This document shows, piece after piece, positions 12,119 through 20,609 of a stretch of 64,000 nucleotides of DNA. Position 1 is the first letter of the stretch, and each line of letters starts with the position of its first letter. The notes below the pieces were generated by a model. The model was not told where the DNA came from, made no database searches, and worked only from the letters and a program-made list of their open reading frames with translations. This DNA comes from Burkholderiaceae bacterium. Lineage in GTDB: Bacteria > Pseudomonadota > Gammaproteobacteria > Burkholderiales > Burkholderiaceae_E. The position numbers and the translations under genes are program-made. The DNA lies in the NCBI GenBank assembly GCA_024637155.1, contig JAGXFR010000037.1:1-64000 (forward strand), written 5' to 3'.

Positions 12119-13048
12119 ATGACGACCGAAACCCGCGCGCCCGATCCATTCGAACACGCCGTGCTCGCCCGCGTACGCCACCGCCGCGCGGCGCTGACGA
12201 TGGTGTTCAGCGCGCTGTGCTGGAGCAGCGCCGGGGTGCTGATCCGCCAACTGGATCGTGCGGATGGAGTCGAACTGACATTCCTGCGCAGCCTGTTCTG
12301 CGCGATTGCGGTGATCGCCCTTCTCGCGTGGCGTCGGCGGGGCAACCCGTTCGCACCCGTGGTCGCGATGGGCTGGCCCGGCCTGATCTCAGGGACGATG
12401 TGGGCGGTGATGTTCACGGCATTCGCCATCGCCGTCACCCGCACAACCGTGGCGAACACGCTGCTGGTGATGAGTCTCGCGCCCTTCCTCGCGGCGGTGC
12501 TCGGCTGGATCGTGCTGCGCGAGCGCCTGATCCGCCGCACCTGGCTGGCGATCGCCGCCGCGGCATTCGGGATCTGGTGGATGGTGCGCGAAGGCGTATC
12601 CGGCGACGGACTGGTCGGGATGATGATCGCGACGGCCGTGCCCTTCGCCTCGGCAATCAACATCGTCACGCTGCGCAAGCTCCATACCCGCGTCGACCTG
12701 ATGCCCGCGGTGCTCGTCGGCGCAGTGATTTCGTTCGTCGCGATGGCGCCCTTCGCCCTGCCCTTTACCCCGTCGCCGCGCGACGTGGCGATCATCGCGT
12801 TTCTCGGGTTCTTCCAGCTCGCGTTGCCCTGCATGCTGATGGTGCGCGCCACCCGCTTCCTGTCGCCCCACGAGGTGGCGCTGATCGCACTGCTCGAAGT
12901 CGTCCTCGGCCCCATCTGGGCCTGGCTGTGGGCGGGCGAGGCGATGGCGGCGGCAACGATCCAGGGCGGCCTGATCGTGATCATCGCGCTGGTCGCGAAC
13001 GAGTTCTTCGGAACTTCGCGCGCAGCGGCGGTGGCGGGACCGACCTGA
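12119..13048 (+). CDS. EamA/DMT family transporter
   Basis: Inner-membrane carrier of the drug/metabolite transporter superfamily. The 309-residue product has about ten hydrophobic helices arranged as two EamA repeats of five, for example MVFSALCWSSAGVLIRQLDR at the first helix. The ATG at 12119 starts a short hydrophilic lead followed by helix 1. Substrates of this family range from amino acids to nucleotide sugars, and nothing here fixes which. It is divergent from dnaE and convergent with a HAD phosphatase. Confidence 0.85.
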   Translation: MTTETRAPDPFEHAVLARVRHRRAALTMVFSALCWSSAGVLIRQLDRADGVELTFLRSLFCAIAVIALLAWRRRGNPFAPVVAMGWPGLISGTMWAVMFTAFAIAVTRTTVANTLLVMSLAPFLAAVLGWIVLRERLIRRTWLAIAAAAFGIWWMVREGVSGDGLVGMMIATAVPFASAINIVTLRKLHTRVDLMPAVLVGAVISFVAMAPFALPFTPSPRDVAIIAFLGFFQLALPCMLMVRATRFLSPHEVALIALLEVVLGPIWAWLWAGEAMAAATIQGGLIVIIALVANEFFGTSRAAAVAGPT

Positions 13049-13075
13049 TTCCCACGGGGCACACCCGCGCGCGGC

Positions 13076-13879
13076 TCAGGCGCGGGCCGTAACCAGCTTC
13101 CTCGCCACTTCGGCAAAACCCGCCCCGCAGGGCGCTTCGGTGACCCAGGTGGGCAGGTGCGCGATGCGCCCCCGATACTGCGCCACGTTGGCCACCCCCA
13201 CTGAATTCGGCAGGTAGCCGAACATCGGCGCATCGTTGGGCGAGTCCCCGACGAATGCGCAATGCGCACGGTCCACGTCAAGATCCATTGCGTAGCGCTC
13301 GCGCATCATGGCGCGTGCCATCGTGAGTTTGTCGTAGTCGCCGAACCAGCCGTTGACATGAATCGAGCTGACCTTGGAGGTCATCCCCGCTTCCTCCATC
13401 AATGCCACGATCCGGTCGATCGCGGCCTCGGGCAGCGGCGCGACATCCTCGCGAAAATCGATCGCCAGGTCGTAGAGGCGGCAGAACTGGTCGGAAGCGA
13501 GCGCGCAGCCGGGCACCTCGCGCAAAATGCGCGCGCCGATCGCGCCAAGCCGGCCGGACTGGGCCTGTCGTGCGGCATCGTCGAGCTGGTGGCGCGCGCG
13601 CAGCTTTCCCGCGACGCGGTCGTACCAGTAGTAAAAAGCGCCGTTCTCGCCGATCACACCGTCCACCGGCCACATCCGCGCGATGTGGTCACACCATCCG
13701 GCCGGCCGCCCCGTGGTCAGGATCACGCGGATTCCGGCACCCTGCAGCGCTTCAAAGGCTGCGTAGGCCTCGGCGGTGAGGCGGCCGTCGGTGGTCACCG
13801 TGTCGTCGATGTCGGCAAACACGGTGTGGATCGCGGCCGCGGCGGCGCGCGGCATTTGCGCGAGCGGTTGCATGGTCAT
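13076..13879 (-). CDS. HAD superfamily (IIB-like) phosphatase
   Basis: Predicted cytosolic phosphatase. The 267-residue product has motif I DIDDTVT, motif II TTGRPAGW and motif IV GDSPNDAPMF, with a Lys in KLTMARAM before it. The cap between motifs II and III is large, as in type IIB enzymes such as sugar-phosphate or mannosyl-3-phosphoglycerate phosphatases. The ATG at 13879 has GGAG seven bases upstream. The substrate is not recognisable from neighbours. Confidence 0.8.
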   Translation of the reverse strand: MTMQPLAQMPRAAAAAIHTVFADIDDTVTTDGRLTAEAYAAFEALQGAGIRVILTTGRPAGWCDHIARMWPVDGVIGENGAFYYWYDRVAGKLRARHQLDDAARQAQSGRLGAIGARILREVPGCALASDQFCRLYDLAIDFREDVAPLPEAAIDRIVALMEEAGMTSKVSSIHVNGWFGDYDKLTMARAMMRERYAMDLDVDRAHCAFVGDSPNDAPMFGYLPNSVGVANVAQYRGRIAHLPTWVTEAPCGAGFAEVARKLVTARA

Positions 13880-13930
13880 CGGTGTGCTCCGGCGCGGCAT
13901 CGAGCGGCCGATTGTAGCCGCGCGCGGGAT

Positions 13931-14629
13931 TCAGGGCAGATCGAAGGCCAGCACTTCGGCGCCCTCGCCGGCGTCCAGCGAGAGCCGCTCCTCGCGCGTC
14001 AGCGCCGCGGCGTCTCCCGCCACCAGCCGCTCACCGTTGACCTGCAACGCGCCGCGCGCGACATGCACCCAGACCCGGCGCCGGTCGCCAATCGCGAGTT
14101 CCGCGCGCTCGTCGCCGTCGAAGAGCCCGGCGTGGATGCGCGCATCCTGGTGGATGCGCACCGAACCGTCCCTGCCGTCCTCGGAAGCGATCAGCGCGAG
14201 CCGGCCACGCTTCGCGGCATCCTCGACTCGACGCTGCTCGTAGCCCGGATCGATGCCCGGCTGCGCCGGCTCGATCCAGATCTGCAGCAGGTGCGTGGTG
14301 CTCTCGGAGTTCGGGTTGACTTCGGAGTGCCGGACGCCCCGGCCCGCGCTCATGCGCTGCACGTCGCCCGGCCGGATCACCGAACCGTTGCCCATGCTGT
14401 CGCGGTGCGCGAGTTCACCCGCGAGGATGTAGGTGACGATCTCCATGTCCCGGTGCCCGTGCTCACCGAAGCCGGTGCCCGGCGCCACCCGGTCCTCGTT
14501 GATGACGCGCAGCGCGCCGAAGCTCAGGTGCGCGCGATCGTAATAGCTGCCAAAGGAAAAAGTGTGCCGTGCCTGGAGCCAGCCGTGGTCGACGAAACCC
14601 CGCTCTTCGCTGCGTCGTATGTGCATCAT
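13931..14629 (-). CDS. pirin family protein (YhaK-like bicupin)
   Basis: Metal-binding cupin protein. The 232-residue product shows the pirin core FGSYYDRAHLSFGALRVIN, GEHGHRDMEIVTYILAGE and MSAGRGVRHSEVN, containing the His and Glu ligands of the first cupin. The second cupin is shorter. It starts at tandem ATGs (14629 and 14626) with GGGAGG upstream. Related bacterial proteins include quercetin dioxygenases and redox sensors; the role here is not determined. Confidence 0.83.
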   Translation of the reverse strand: MMHIRRSEERGFVDHGWLQARHTFSFGSYYDRAHLSFGALRVINEDRVAPGTGFGEHGHRDMEIVTYILAGELAHRDSMGNGSVIRPGDVQRMSAGRGVRHSEVNPNSESTTHLLQIWIEPAQPGIDPGYEQRRVEDAAKRGRLALIASEDGRDGSVRIHQDARIHAGLFDGDERAELAIGDRRRVWVHVARGALQVNGERLVAGDAAALTREERLSLDAGEGAEVLAFDLP

Positions 14630-14733
14630 GTCCTGCCCTCCCGCTGCGGCTTGCATCGCCGCGAACCGCATCCATTATGATCAGCGGCGATGATCCCGAC
14701 CGCGAAAACCCCTGCTGACCGCGCCGGTGCCCG

Positions 14734-15660
14734 ATGGCCACGCGCACGCCACGGGTGACTGCGCCGGTGGGTCAGTACGTCGGGCGTTTCGCCCCGTCGC
14801 CCACCGGCGCACTGCACGCGGGCTCGCTCGTTGCCGCACTCGCCAGCTACCTGGATGCGCGCGCCCACGGCGGGCGCTGGCTGCTGCGCATCGAGGATCT
14901 CGACCCGCCCCGCGAAGTACCGGGCGCGGCGGAAGGAATCATCGCAGCGCTCCTGCGCATGGGCTTCGAGCCCGACGGACCGGTGGTGCGCCAGAGCGAA
15001 CGCGGCCCTGCCTACGAGGCTGCGTTCGAGCGGCTGCAGGCGGCGGGCTGGATTTACCCGTGCGCGTGCAGCCGCCGGGAGATCGCCGATTCGCAGCTGC
15101 GTCCGGGCGCTCCCGGGGCGGAACTCGTTTATCCCGGCACCTGCCGGCACGGCCTTCCCGCGGGACGCGCGGTGCGGGCGTGGCGGGTGCGGGTGACCGA
15201 CGAACCGATCCCCTGGGGCGACCGACCGGCCCGATACCGTGGCGGACAAACCCAGCACACGGTGCTGGCGCGCGAGCTGGGCGACTTCGTGGTGCGCCGC
15301 GCCGACGGGCCGCCGTGGGCCTATCAGCTCGCGGTGGTCGTCGACGACGCCTGGCAGGGGGTGACCGACATCGTGCGCGGCGCGGATCTCGTCACCTCGA
15401 CCGCACGCCAGGCGCACCTGTGCCGGCTGCTGGGCTGCCCGCCCCCGCGCACGCTACACGTGCCGGCGGTGCTGGCGCCCGACGGGCAGAAGCTCTCGAA
15501 GCAGACCGGGGCCGTGCCGATCGACCCCGAGCGGCCGCGCCCGGCGCTCGACGCAGCGCTGGTGCACCTCGGCATCACGCCTCCCGCGGGGCGCACGATG
15601 GCGGGGTTCTGGCCCGCCGCAATCGCCGGCTGGCGCTGCTCACGCTGGAGCGAGCGCTAG
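14734..15660 (+). CDS. gluQ: glutamyl-Q tRNA(Asp) synthetase
   Basis: Attaches glutamate to queuosine in the anticodon of tRNA(Asp). It is a truncated GluRS paralogue without the anticodon-binding half, and the 308-residue length fits. Seen motifs are GRFAPSPTGALHAGSL (HIGH-equivalent), LLRIEDLDPPRE, zinc ligands in CACSRREI followed by YPGTCRHG, and KLSKQ (KMSKS-equivalent). The window also holds queG, the last queuosine biosynthesis step, at 33.6-34.6 kb, so tRNA queuosine is likely made and further decorated. Confidence 0.93.
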   Translation: MATRTPRVTAPVGQYVGRFAPSPTGALHAGSLVAALASYLDARAHGGRWLLRIEDLDPPREVPGAAEGIIAALLRMGFEPDGPVVRQSERGPAYEAAFERLQAAGWIYPCACSRREIADSQLRPGAPGAELVYPGTCRHGLPAGRAVRAWRVRVTDEPIPWGDRPARYRGGQTQHTVLARELGDFVVRRADGPPWAYQLAVVVDDAWQGVTDIVRGADLVTSTARQAHLCRLLGCPPPRTLHVPAVLAPDGQKLSKQTGAVPIDPERPRPALDAALVHLGITPPAGRTMAGFWPAAIAGWRCSRWSER

Positions 15661-15794
15661 CCCCGCCGAACCCCGGTTCGCAGAGAGAATCAGTTGCATT
15701 TGCGGCCGCGAATGCTAAATTGACTGTACTGTGCGGCGCCATGCCGCCGCGCACCAGGGATTGGTGTACACAACGAAAACGGAGACATGACAAG

Positions 15795-16832
15795 ATGAAC
15801 GCAATTCGAATCAGAATCATCGCCAGCAGTCTGGCCGCGTCGGCAGCACTGCTCGCCACGCCGGCGGCGCACGCCGGCAAGACCGTCGATGCGATCAAGG
15901 CCCGCGGCCAGCTAGTCTGCGGCGTCAACACCGGCCTCGCCGGCTTCTCCGCCGCGGACAGCCAGGGCAAGTGGAGCGGGCTCGACGTCGACGTCTGCCG
16001 CGCCATCGCAGCGGCCATGCTGGGCGACCCTGAGAAGGTCAAGTGGGTGCCGCTCAACGCCACGCAGCGCTTCACCGCACTGCAATCCGGCGAAGTCGAC
16101 ATCCTATCGCGCAACACGACCTGGACGCTCACCCGCGACGCATCGCTGGGCCTGAATTTCACGGCAACGACCTACTACGACGGGCAGGGCTTCATGGTGC
16201 CCACCAAGCTCAACGTGAAGAGCGCCAAGCAGTTGAAGGGTGCCACCGTCTGCGTGCAGTCGGGAACGACCACCGAGAAGAACCTGACCGACTATTCGCG
16301 GGCAAACAAGCTCGACATAAAGCCGGTTGTGTTCGAGAAGGTTGAGGCCGCCACCGGCGCGTATTTCGCCGGGCGCTGCTCCGCCTACACCACGGACGCG
16401 TCGGGTCTCGCCTCGGTGCGCAACAAGGAGGCGCAGAATCCGAAGGACCACGTGATCCTGCCGGAACTCATCTCCAAGGAACCGCTCGCCCCGGTCGTGC
16501 GCCGTGGGGACGACGAATTCTTCGGGATCGCCAAATGGGTCATCTACGGCCTGATCGAAGCCGAGGAATATGGGATCACCCAGGCCAACGTCGCGCAACT
16601 GGCCAGGACGAGCACGGATCCGGTGGTGATGCGCATCCTGGGCACGAGCGAGGATACCGGCAAGCTGCTCGGGCTCGACAAGGAGTGGATGGCGCGCGCG
16701 ATCAAGGCCGTGGGCAATTACGGCGAGATCTTCGAGCGTAACGTCGGCCCGAACACGGCGCTGGGCCTGCCGCGCGGCACCAATGCGCAATGGAACGAAG
16801 GTGGCCTGATGTACGCGCCACCCGTACGCTGA
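15795..16832 (+). CDS. aapJ: general L-amino-acid ABC transporter, periplasmic binding protein
   Basis: Periplasmic solute-binding protein delivering amino acids to the AapQMP permease. The 345-residue product has a Sec signal peptide (hydrophobic run IIASSLAASAALLATPAAHA, cleavage after residue 26 or so). The family-3 binding domain begins VDAIKARGQLVCGVNTGLAGFS. RNTTWTLTRDASLGLNF is characteristic of the AapJ/BztA branch. The ATG at 15795 is preceded by GGAGA about ten bases upstream; a much longer open frame upstream overlaps gluQ and is not used. It is first in a four-gene import operon. Confidence 0.93.
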   Translation: MNAIRIRIIASSLAASAALLATPAAHAGKTVDAIKARGQLVCGVNTGLAGFSAADSQGKWSGLDVDVCRAIAAAMLGDPEKVKWVPLNATQRFTALQSGEVDILSRNTTWTLTRDASLGLNFTATTYYDGQGFMVPTKLNVKSAKQLKGATVCVQSGTTTEKNLTDYSRANKLDIKPVVFEKVEAATGAYFAGRCSAYTTDASGLASVRNKEAQNPKDHVILPELISKEPLAPVVRRGDDEFFGIAKWVIYGLIEAEEYGITQANVAQLARTSTDPVVMRILGTSEDTGKLLGLDKEWMARAIKAVGNYGEIFERNVGPNTALGLPRGTNAQWNEGGLMYAPPVR

Positions 16833-16903
16833 GCCCTGCACGTCCCAGCCGACGCGCCCGAAACGGGGTGCGTCGGCGCTTGCGCGCCTGAGAGGGACCC
16901 ACG

Positions 16904-18082
16904 ATGCCCGATCGAGCACCACCGAAGCGCCGCGACTGGTCCTGGCGCAGCCAGGCTTTTCGCGGCCTGATCTACCAGGTTCTGGCCGTCACGCTGATCG
17001 GCCTGGGCGTCTGGTATCTGGCGCACAACACGCTGGCCAACATGGAAGCCCGCGGCATCCAGAGCGGCTTCGACTTCCTGCTGCAGCCGGCGGGCTTCGA
17101 CATCGGCGAGTCGGTCATTCCCTACGATGCGCTGGACCCCTACTGGTCCGCATTTCTCGTCGGCATTCTCAACACGCTGCGCGTGGCGATCATCGGCGTG
17201 GTGCTGGCGACCCTGATCGGCACGGTGCTGGGCATTGGCCGCTTCTCGCGCAACGCGCTGGTGCGGGGCTTCTGCTACGGCTACGTCGAACTGTTCCGCA
17301 ACATCCCGGTGTTGCTGCAGCTGCTGATGTGGTACCTGCTGTTCGCGGACGTATTCCCGGCCATCGCGGACGCACTGTCGCTCTTCGGCGTGTTCTGGAT
17401 CAGCAAGAACGGCTTCTCCTTCCCGGCTCCCATCTGGGCGCTGGGACACGCGTTGGCTGGCGTCGGCGCGCTGGTGGGGTTGGTCGCGGCCATTGCGTAT
17501 CGCAAGTGGGTGCTGCGCCAGTTCGAACTCACCGGCCAGGTCCGCAGCCTGTTCTGGGTTCCCGTTGCGATTGTGCTGGTCAGCGCGCTGCTCGGCTGGG
17601 TGGTCGGCGGCATGCCGAACAATTGGGACGTGCCCCAGCCCGGCCGGTTCACGATGGAGGGCGGCGCGGCGGCGACCCCGGAGTTCCTGTCGGTTCTGTT
17701 CGGACTCGTCCTGTACACCTCGGCGTTCATCGCCGAAGTGGTCCGCGCCGGCATCGCTTCCGTATCGCACGGACAGATCGAAGCGGCCTCGAGCATTGGG
17801 TTGAACAAGCAGCAATCGATGCGGCTGGTGATCCTGCCCCAGGCGCTGCGGGTGATCATCCCGCCGATCACCAGCCAGTACCTGAACCTGACGAAGAACT
17901 CGTCGCTCGCGGTGGCGATCGGCTACCCCGACGTGGTATCCATCGCCAGCACCGCGCTCAACCAGACCGGTCGCGCGGTCGAATGCATCGCCATCATCAT
18001 GCTCGTCTACCTGACGACGTCGCTGTCGACCTCGTGGTTCATGAACTGGTACAACGCGCGCGCCGCGATCAAGGAGCGCTGA
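16904..18082 (+). CDS. aapQ: general L-amino-acid ABC transporter permease
   Basis: Inner-membrane subunit of the amino-acid importer. The 392-residue product is longer than ordinary His-type permeases, as is usual for AapQ/BztB, because of an insertion between the first helices. The coupling (EAA) loop is seen as GQIEAASSIGLNKQQSMRLVILPQALRVIIPP. It ends one base before the aapM start and follows aapJ by 71 bases. Confidence 0.93.
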   Translation: MPDRAPPKRRDWSWRSQAFRGLIYQVLAVTLIGLGVWYLAHNTLANMEARGIQSGFDFLLQPAGFDIGESVIPYDALDPYWSAFLVGILNTLRVAIIGVVLATLIGTVLGIGRFSRNALVRGFCYGYVELFRNIPVLLQLLMWYLLFADVFPAIADALSLFGVFWISKNGFSFPAPIWALGHALAGVGALVGLVAAIAYRKWVLRQFELTGQVRSLFWVPVAIVLVSALLGWVVGGMPNNWDVPQPGRFTMEGGAAATPEFLSVLFGLVLYTSAFIAEVVRAGIASVSHGQIEAASSIGLNKQQSMRLVILPQALRVIIPPITSQYLNLTKNSSLAVAIGYPDVVSIASTALNQTGRAVECIAIIMLVYLTTSLSTSWFMNWYNARAAIKER

Positions 18083-18083
18083 G

Positions 18084-19190
18084 ATGGCTGCCGTCGTGTT
18101 CAAACCCATCGCGCCGCGCCCGGCACCGATCCGAATGGAGGGCGTCGGACCCTGGATGCGCGCCAACCTGTTCGGCGACTGGGGCAGCATCCTGACCACC
18201 GTGATCGCCTCTGCGCTCCTGCTTTACAGCCTGCCGGCGATCCTCAACTGGTCGCTCCTCGAGGCGGTCTTTGCCACGAATTACGAAGCCTGCCAGGCGG
18301 CGCGCGGCATCGGCGCGTGCTGGGGCGTGGTGCATGAGAAGTACCGCCTGATCATTTTCGGGCGCTTCCCCTACGAGGAGCAATGGCGACCCCTGCTGGC
18401 CACGGTGCTGCTGGTCGCGCTGTTGATGATCAGTTGCGTGCGCATCTTCTGGCGCAGCTGGCTGGTCGGGTTGTGGGTCGTCGTGGTCGGCGCGTTCTTC
18501 GTCCTGATGCGCGGGGGCTGGTTCGGCCTGACGAGCGTGACCGCCGATTTATGGGGCGGGTTGCCGCTGACGATCATGCTCGCGGCGCTGAGCATCGTGG
18601 TCGCGTTCCCGCTCTCGATTCTGGTCGCGCTGGGCCGGCGTTCCGAGTTGCCGGCGATCCGCACCGTGTGCATCGTCTACATCGAACTGATCCGCGGCAT
18701 CCCGCTGATCTCGGTGCTGTTCATGGCATCGTTCCTGTTCCCGCTGTTCATGCCGGTCGGCAAGTCACCCGACGTGCTGCTGCGGGTGTTTGTCGGCTTC
18801 ACGCTCTTCGCCGCCGCCTACCTCGCCGAAATCGTACGAGGCGGCTTGCAGGCGATCCCATCGGGGCAGGTCGAAGCCGCGCACTCGCTCGGACTCACCT
18901 ACTGGCAGACGCAGCGCAAGATCGTCCTTCCGCAGGCGCTGGCGATGGTCGTCCCGGGGATCATGAATACCTTCATCGGCATCTTCAAGGACACTTCGCT
19001 GGTGACGATCGTCAGTCTCTACGAGCTGACCGGGGCGCTCGGTCTGGCCCTGAATTCAGACGCCAACTGGCGCCCGTTCAAGATCGAGGGTTACCTGTTC
19101 ATCACGCTGATCTATTTCGTCTTCTGCTTCGCGATGTCGCGCTACAGCCTGTGGATCGAAAAGCAGCTCTCCGTCAGCAAGAATCGCTAG
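18084..19190 (+). CDS. aapM: general L-amino-acid ABC transporter permease
   Basis: Second membrane subunit, forming a heterodimer with AapQ. The 368-residue protein has the EAA loop GQVEAAHSLGLTYWQTQRK followed by IVLPQALAMVVPGIMNTFIG in the coupling region. It also has the extended N-terminal part found in AapM/BztC, with a Cys-containing loop (CQAARGIGACWG). The spacing to aapQ is one base and to aapP nine bases, so the genes are co-transcribed. Confidence 0.93.
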   Translation: MAAVVFKPIAPRPAPIRMEGVGPWMRANLFGDWGSILTTVIASALLLYSLPAILNWSLLEAVFATNYEACQAARGIGACWGVVHEKYRLIIFGRFPYEEQWRPLLATVLLVALLMISCVRIFWRSWLVGLWVVVVGAFFVLMRGGWFGLTSVTADLWGGLPLTIMLAALSIVVAFPLSILVALGRRSELPAIRTVCIVYIELIRGIPLISVLFMASFLFPLFMPVGKSPDVLLRVFVGFTLFAAAYLAEIVRGGLQAIPSGQVEAAHSLGLTYWQTQRKIVLPQALAMVVPGIMNTFIGIFKDTSLVTIVSLYELTGALGLALNSDANWRPFKIEGYLFITLIYFVFCFAMSRYSLWIEKQLSVSKNR

Positions 19191-19199
19191 GAACCGGAC

Positions 19200-19943
19200 A
19201 TGAGCGAACCGATCATCCTCTTCGACAAGGTCAACAAGTGGTACGGAAACGACTTTCACGTGCTGCGCGACATCGACCTGGCGGTCGCCGCGGGCGAGCG
19301 AATCGTCATTTGCGGTCCGTCGGGTTCAGGTAAGTCCACGCTGATTCGCTGCATCAACCGGCTCGAGGAACATCAGGAAGGGCGGCTGGTGATCGACGGC
19401 ATCGAAATGACCGACGACATCCACGCGATCGACCAGATCCGGCGCAAGGTCGGCATCGTGTTTCAGCAGTTCAACCTGTTTCCGCACATCACTGTCCTCG
19501 AGAACCTCACGCTCGCGCCGATGTGGGTGGGCAAGATGCCCAAGAAAGAGGCCGAGGAGCGCGCGATGGAACAACTCGAGCGGGTAAGGATCGCCGAGCA
19601 GGCGCTCAAGTACCCGCTGCAGCTCTCGGGCGGTCAGCAACAGCGCGTGGCGATCGCCCGGGCGCTATGCCTGACGCCCAAGATCATGATGTTCGACGAG
19701 CCGACTTCGGCGTTGGATCCGGAGATGATCAAGGAAGTGCTCGACGTGATGATCGAGCTCGCCGACCAGGGCATGACGATGCTGTGCGTCACCCACGAAA
19801 TGGCCTTCGCCAAGGCGGTGGCCGACCGGGTGATCTTCATGGACATGGGGCAGATCGTCGAGGAAAACAGTCCGGCCGAGTTCTTCGACAATCCGAAGAA
19901 CGAGCGCACGAAGGACTTCCTCTCGAAGATCATCGACCACTGA
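19200..19943 (+). CDS. aapP: general L-amino-acid ABC transporter ATPase
   Basis: Cytosolic ATPase powering AapQM. The 247-residue product has Walker [11 protein letters not shown]-loop [10 protein letters not shown], signature LSGGQQQR, Walker [13 protein letters not shown] and H-loop VTHEM, in the order and length of polar amino-acid ATPases. It closes the aapJQMP operon. Repeat element A follows 41 bases later, and no ordinary hairpin-plus-T terminator is seen before it. Confidence 0.95.
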   Translation: MSEPIILFDKVNKWYGNDFHVLRDIDLAVAAGERIVICGPSGSGKSTLIRCINRLEEHQEGRLVIDGIEMTDDIHAIDQIRRKVGIVFQQFNLFPHITVLENLTLAPMWVGKMPKKEAEERAMEQLERVRIAEQALKYPLQLSGGQQQRVAIARALCLTPKIMMFDEPTSALDPEMIKEVLDVMIELADQGMTMLCVTHEMAFAKAVADRVIFMDMGQIVEENSPAEFFDNPKNERTKDFLSKIIDH

Positions 19944-19996
19944 GGGGCGCGGTCCTCAGGAGACGTCGCTCGCGGGTCTCCTCGTGGCGCGCTGTC

Positions 19997-20049
19997 GTCA
20001 GGCGTCCTTGAGTCGCCGCCTCGATACCGGCTTGGTCAGGACGCCTGAC
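19997..20049. repeat. left cap palindrome of copy A
   Basis: GTCAGGCGTCC (19997-20007) pairs perfectly with GGACGCCTGAC (20039-20049). The spacer TCGCCGCCTCGATACCGGCTTGG-like segment resembles the spacer of the matching cap in copy B. Two stem pairs differ from copy B yet remain paired (first G:C versus C:G, seventh C:G versus T:A). Confidence 0.8.
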
Positions 20050-20190
20050 CACATCACGCTTTGAGGCAACTCCGCGCGTGGTTCAGCAAGTCGGCAAGCA
20101 CAGCCCTCGTGCCAGCAATCGATGCGGCGGCACCAGTCTGGTGCGCTCAAGTCTCCCGCAAATATCGCAGCGGCGCACCGCGCTCCCGCA

Positions 20191-20220
20191 CACCCGATCG
20201 GCCCGTTATCCGATCGGGTG
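20191..20220. repeat. 11-bp hairpin H1 of copy A
   Basis: CACCCGATCGG pairs with CCGATCGGGTG around an 8-base loop CCCGTTAT. The homologous stem in copy B (59431-59460) differs at three positions on each arm and is still perfectly paired, with the same loop length. Confidence 0.8.
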
Positions 20221-20351
20221 CGCGTCCGCCAGCGGCGCGCTCGGGAATGCAGTGGCGTGCATATGAGTGTGCGTGTTCGACTGAGGGCTGCGTGCGTCGT
20301 CGTTCTGCTTGCTGGCCCATGCCCTCGCCGGCGGGCGGCCTCGCGGCGCAT

Positions 20352-20377
20352 GGCGCCCGGGTCACGTGCCGGGCGCC
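20352..20377. repeat. 9-bp hairpin H2 with CACGTG loop, copy A
   Basis: GGCGCCCGG and CCGGGCGCC close an 8-base loop GTCACGTG that itself contains the palindrome CACGTG. The whole hairpin is identical in copy B (59301-59326) and lies in the 72-base core with two differences. Confidence 0.8.
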
Positions 20378-20480
20378 CGCTGCGAGACGCTTCGCCGTCG
20401 TTGCTGCGCGCGTGGAGCGTGAGCCACGCTGCTGAATCGCAGCGGCTGCCGGCGTGCCGAGACGCCCCTCAGCGCGGTGT

Positions 20481-20533
20481 GGTCAGGCGTCCGCACTAAG
20501 TGGATAACGGGCCACGACTGCGGGCGCCTGACC
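20481..20533. repeat. right cap palindrome of copy A
   Basis: GGTCAGGCGTCCGCA (20481-20495) pairs with TGCGGGCGCCTGACC (20519-20533) with a single T.G position, around a 23-base spacer. In copy B the same stem has a C:G to T:A change that keeps pairing. Confidence 0.8.
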
Positions 20534-20609
20534 GCGGCGCGCCAGACGGCAGCCGGCCGTAAGCAGGATCACAAGAAACAGACGGGGACAGGATCGCTGG
20601 AGGAGAGAC

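Larger units (their letters stand above)
19985..20544 (+). repeat. palindrome-capped dispersed repeat, copy A
   Basis: This fills most of the 666-bp gene-free gap between convergent aapP and rhlE. It matches, in reverse orientation, the gap between phoR and phoU (copy B, 59133-59665) over its whole length. Across 20328-20399 versus the complement of 59350-59279, 70 of 72 bases agree. Both ends start TGGCGCG reading inward and carry a long imperfect palindrome. Inside lie an 11-bp hairpin (20191-20220) and a 9-bp hairpin (20352-20377). Reading frames across it are short and end at different places in the two copies, so it is treated as non-coding. Mobile-element, RNA or 3'-end roles are all possible. 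Confidence 0.85.

Noticed and set aside
15694-15720. TTGCAT and TAAATT before aapJ as a promoter
   Set aside because: The spacing is 15 bases and the -10 match poor; not strong enough to list.
20061-20435. Possible protein in element A sharing GARVTCRAPAARRFAV with a frame in element B
   Set aside because: The shared residues come from the 72-base conserved DNA core. The frames end at different places, carry no ribosome site, and other frames across the same core are equally similar between copies, which points to conserved DNA and not protein.
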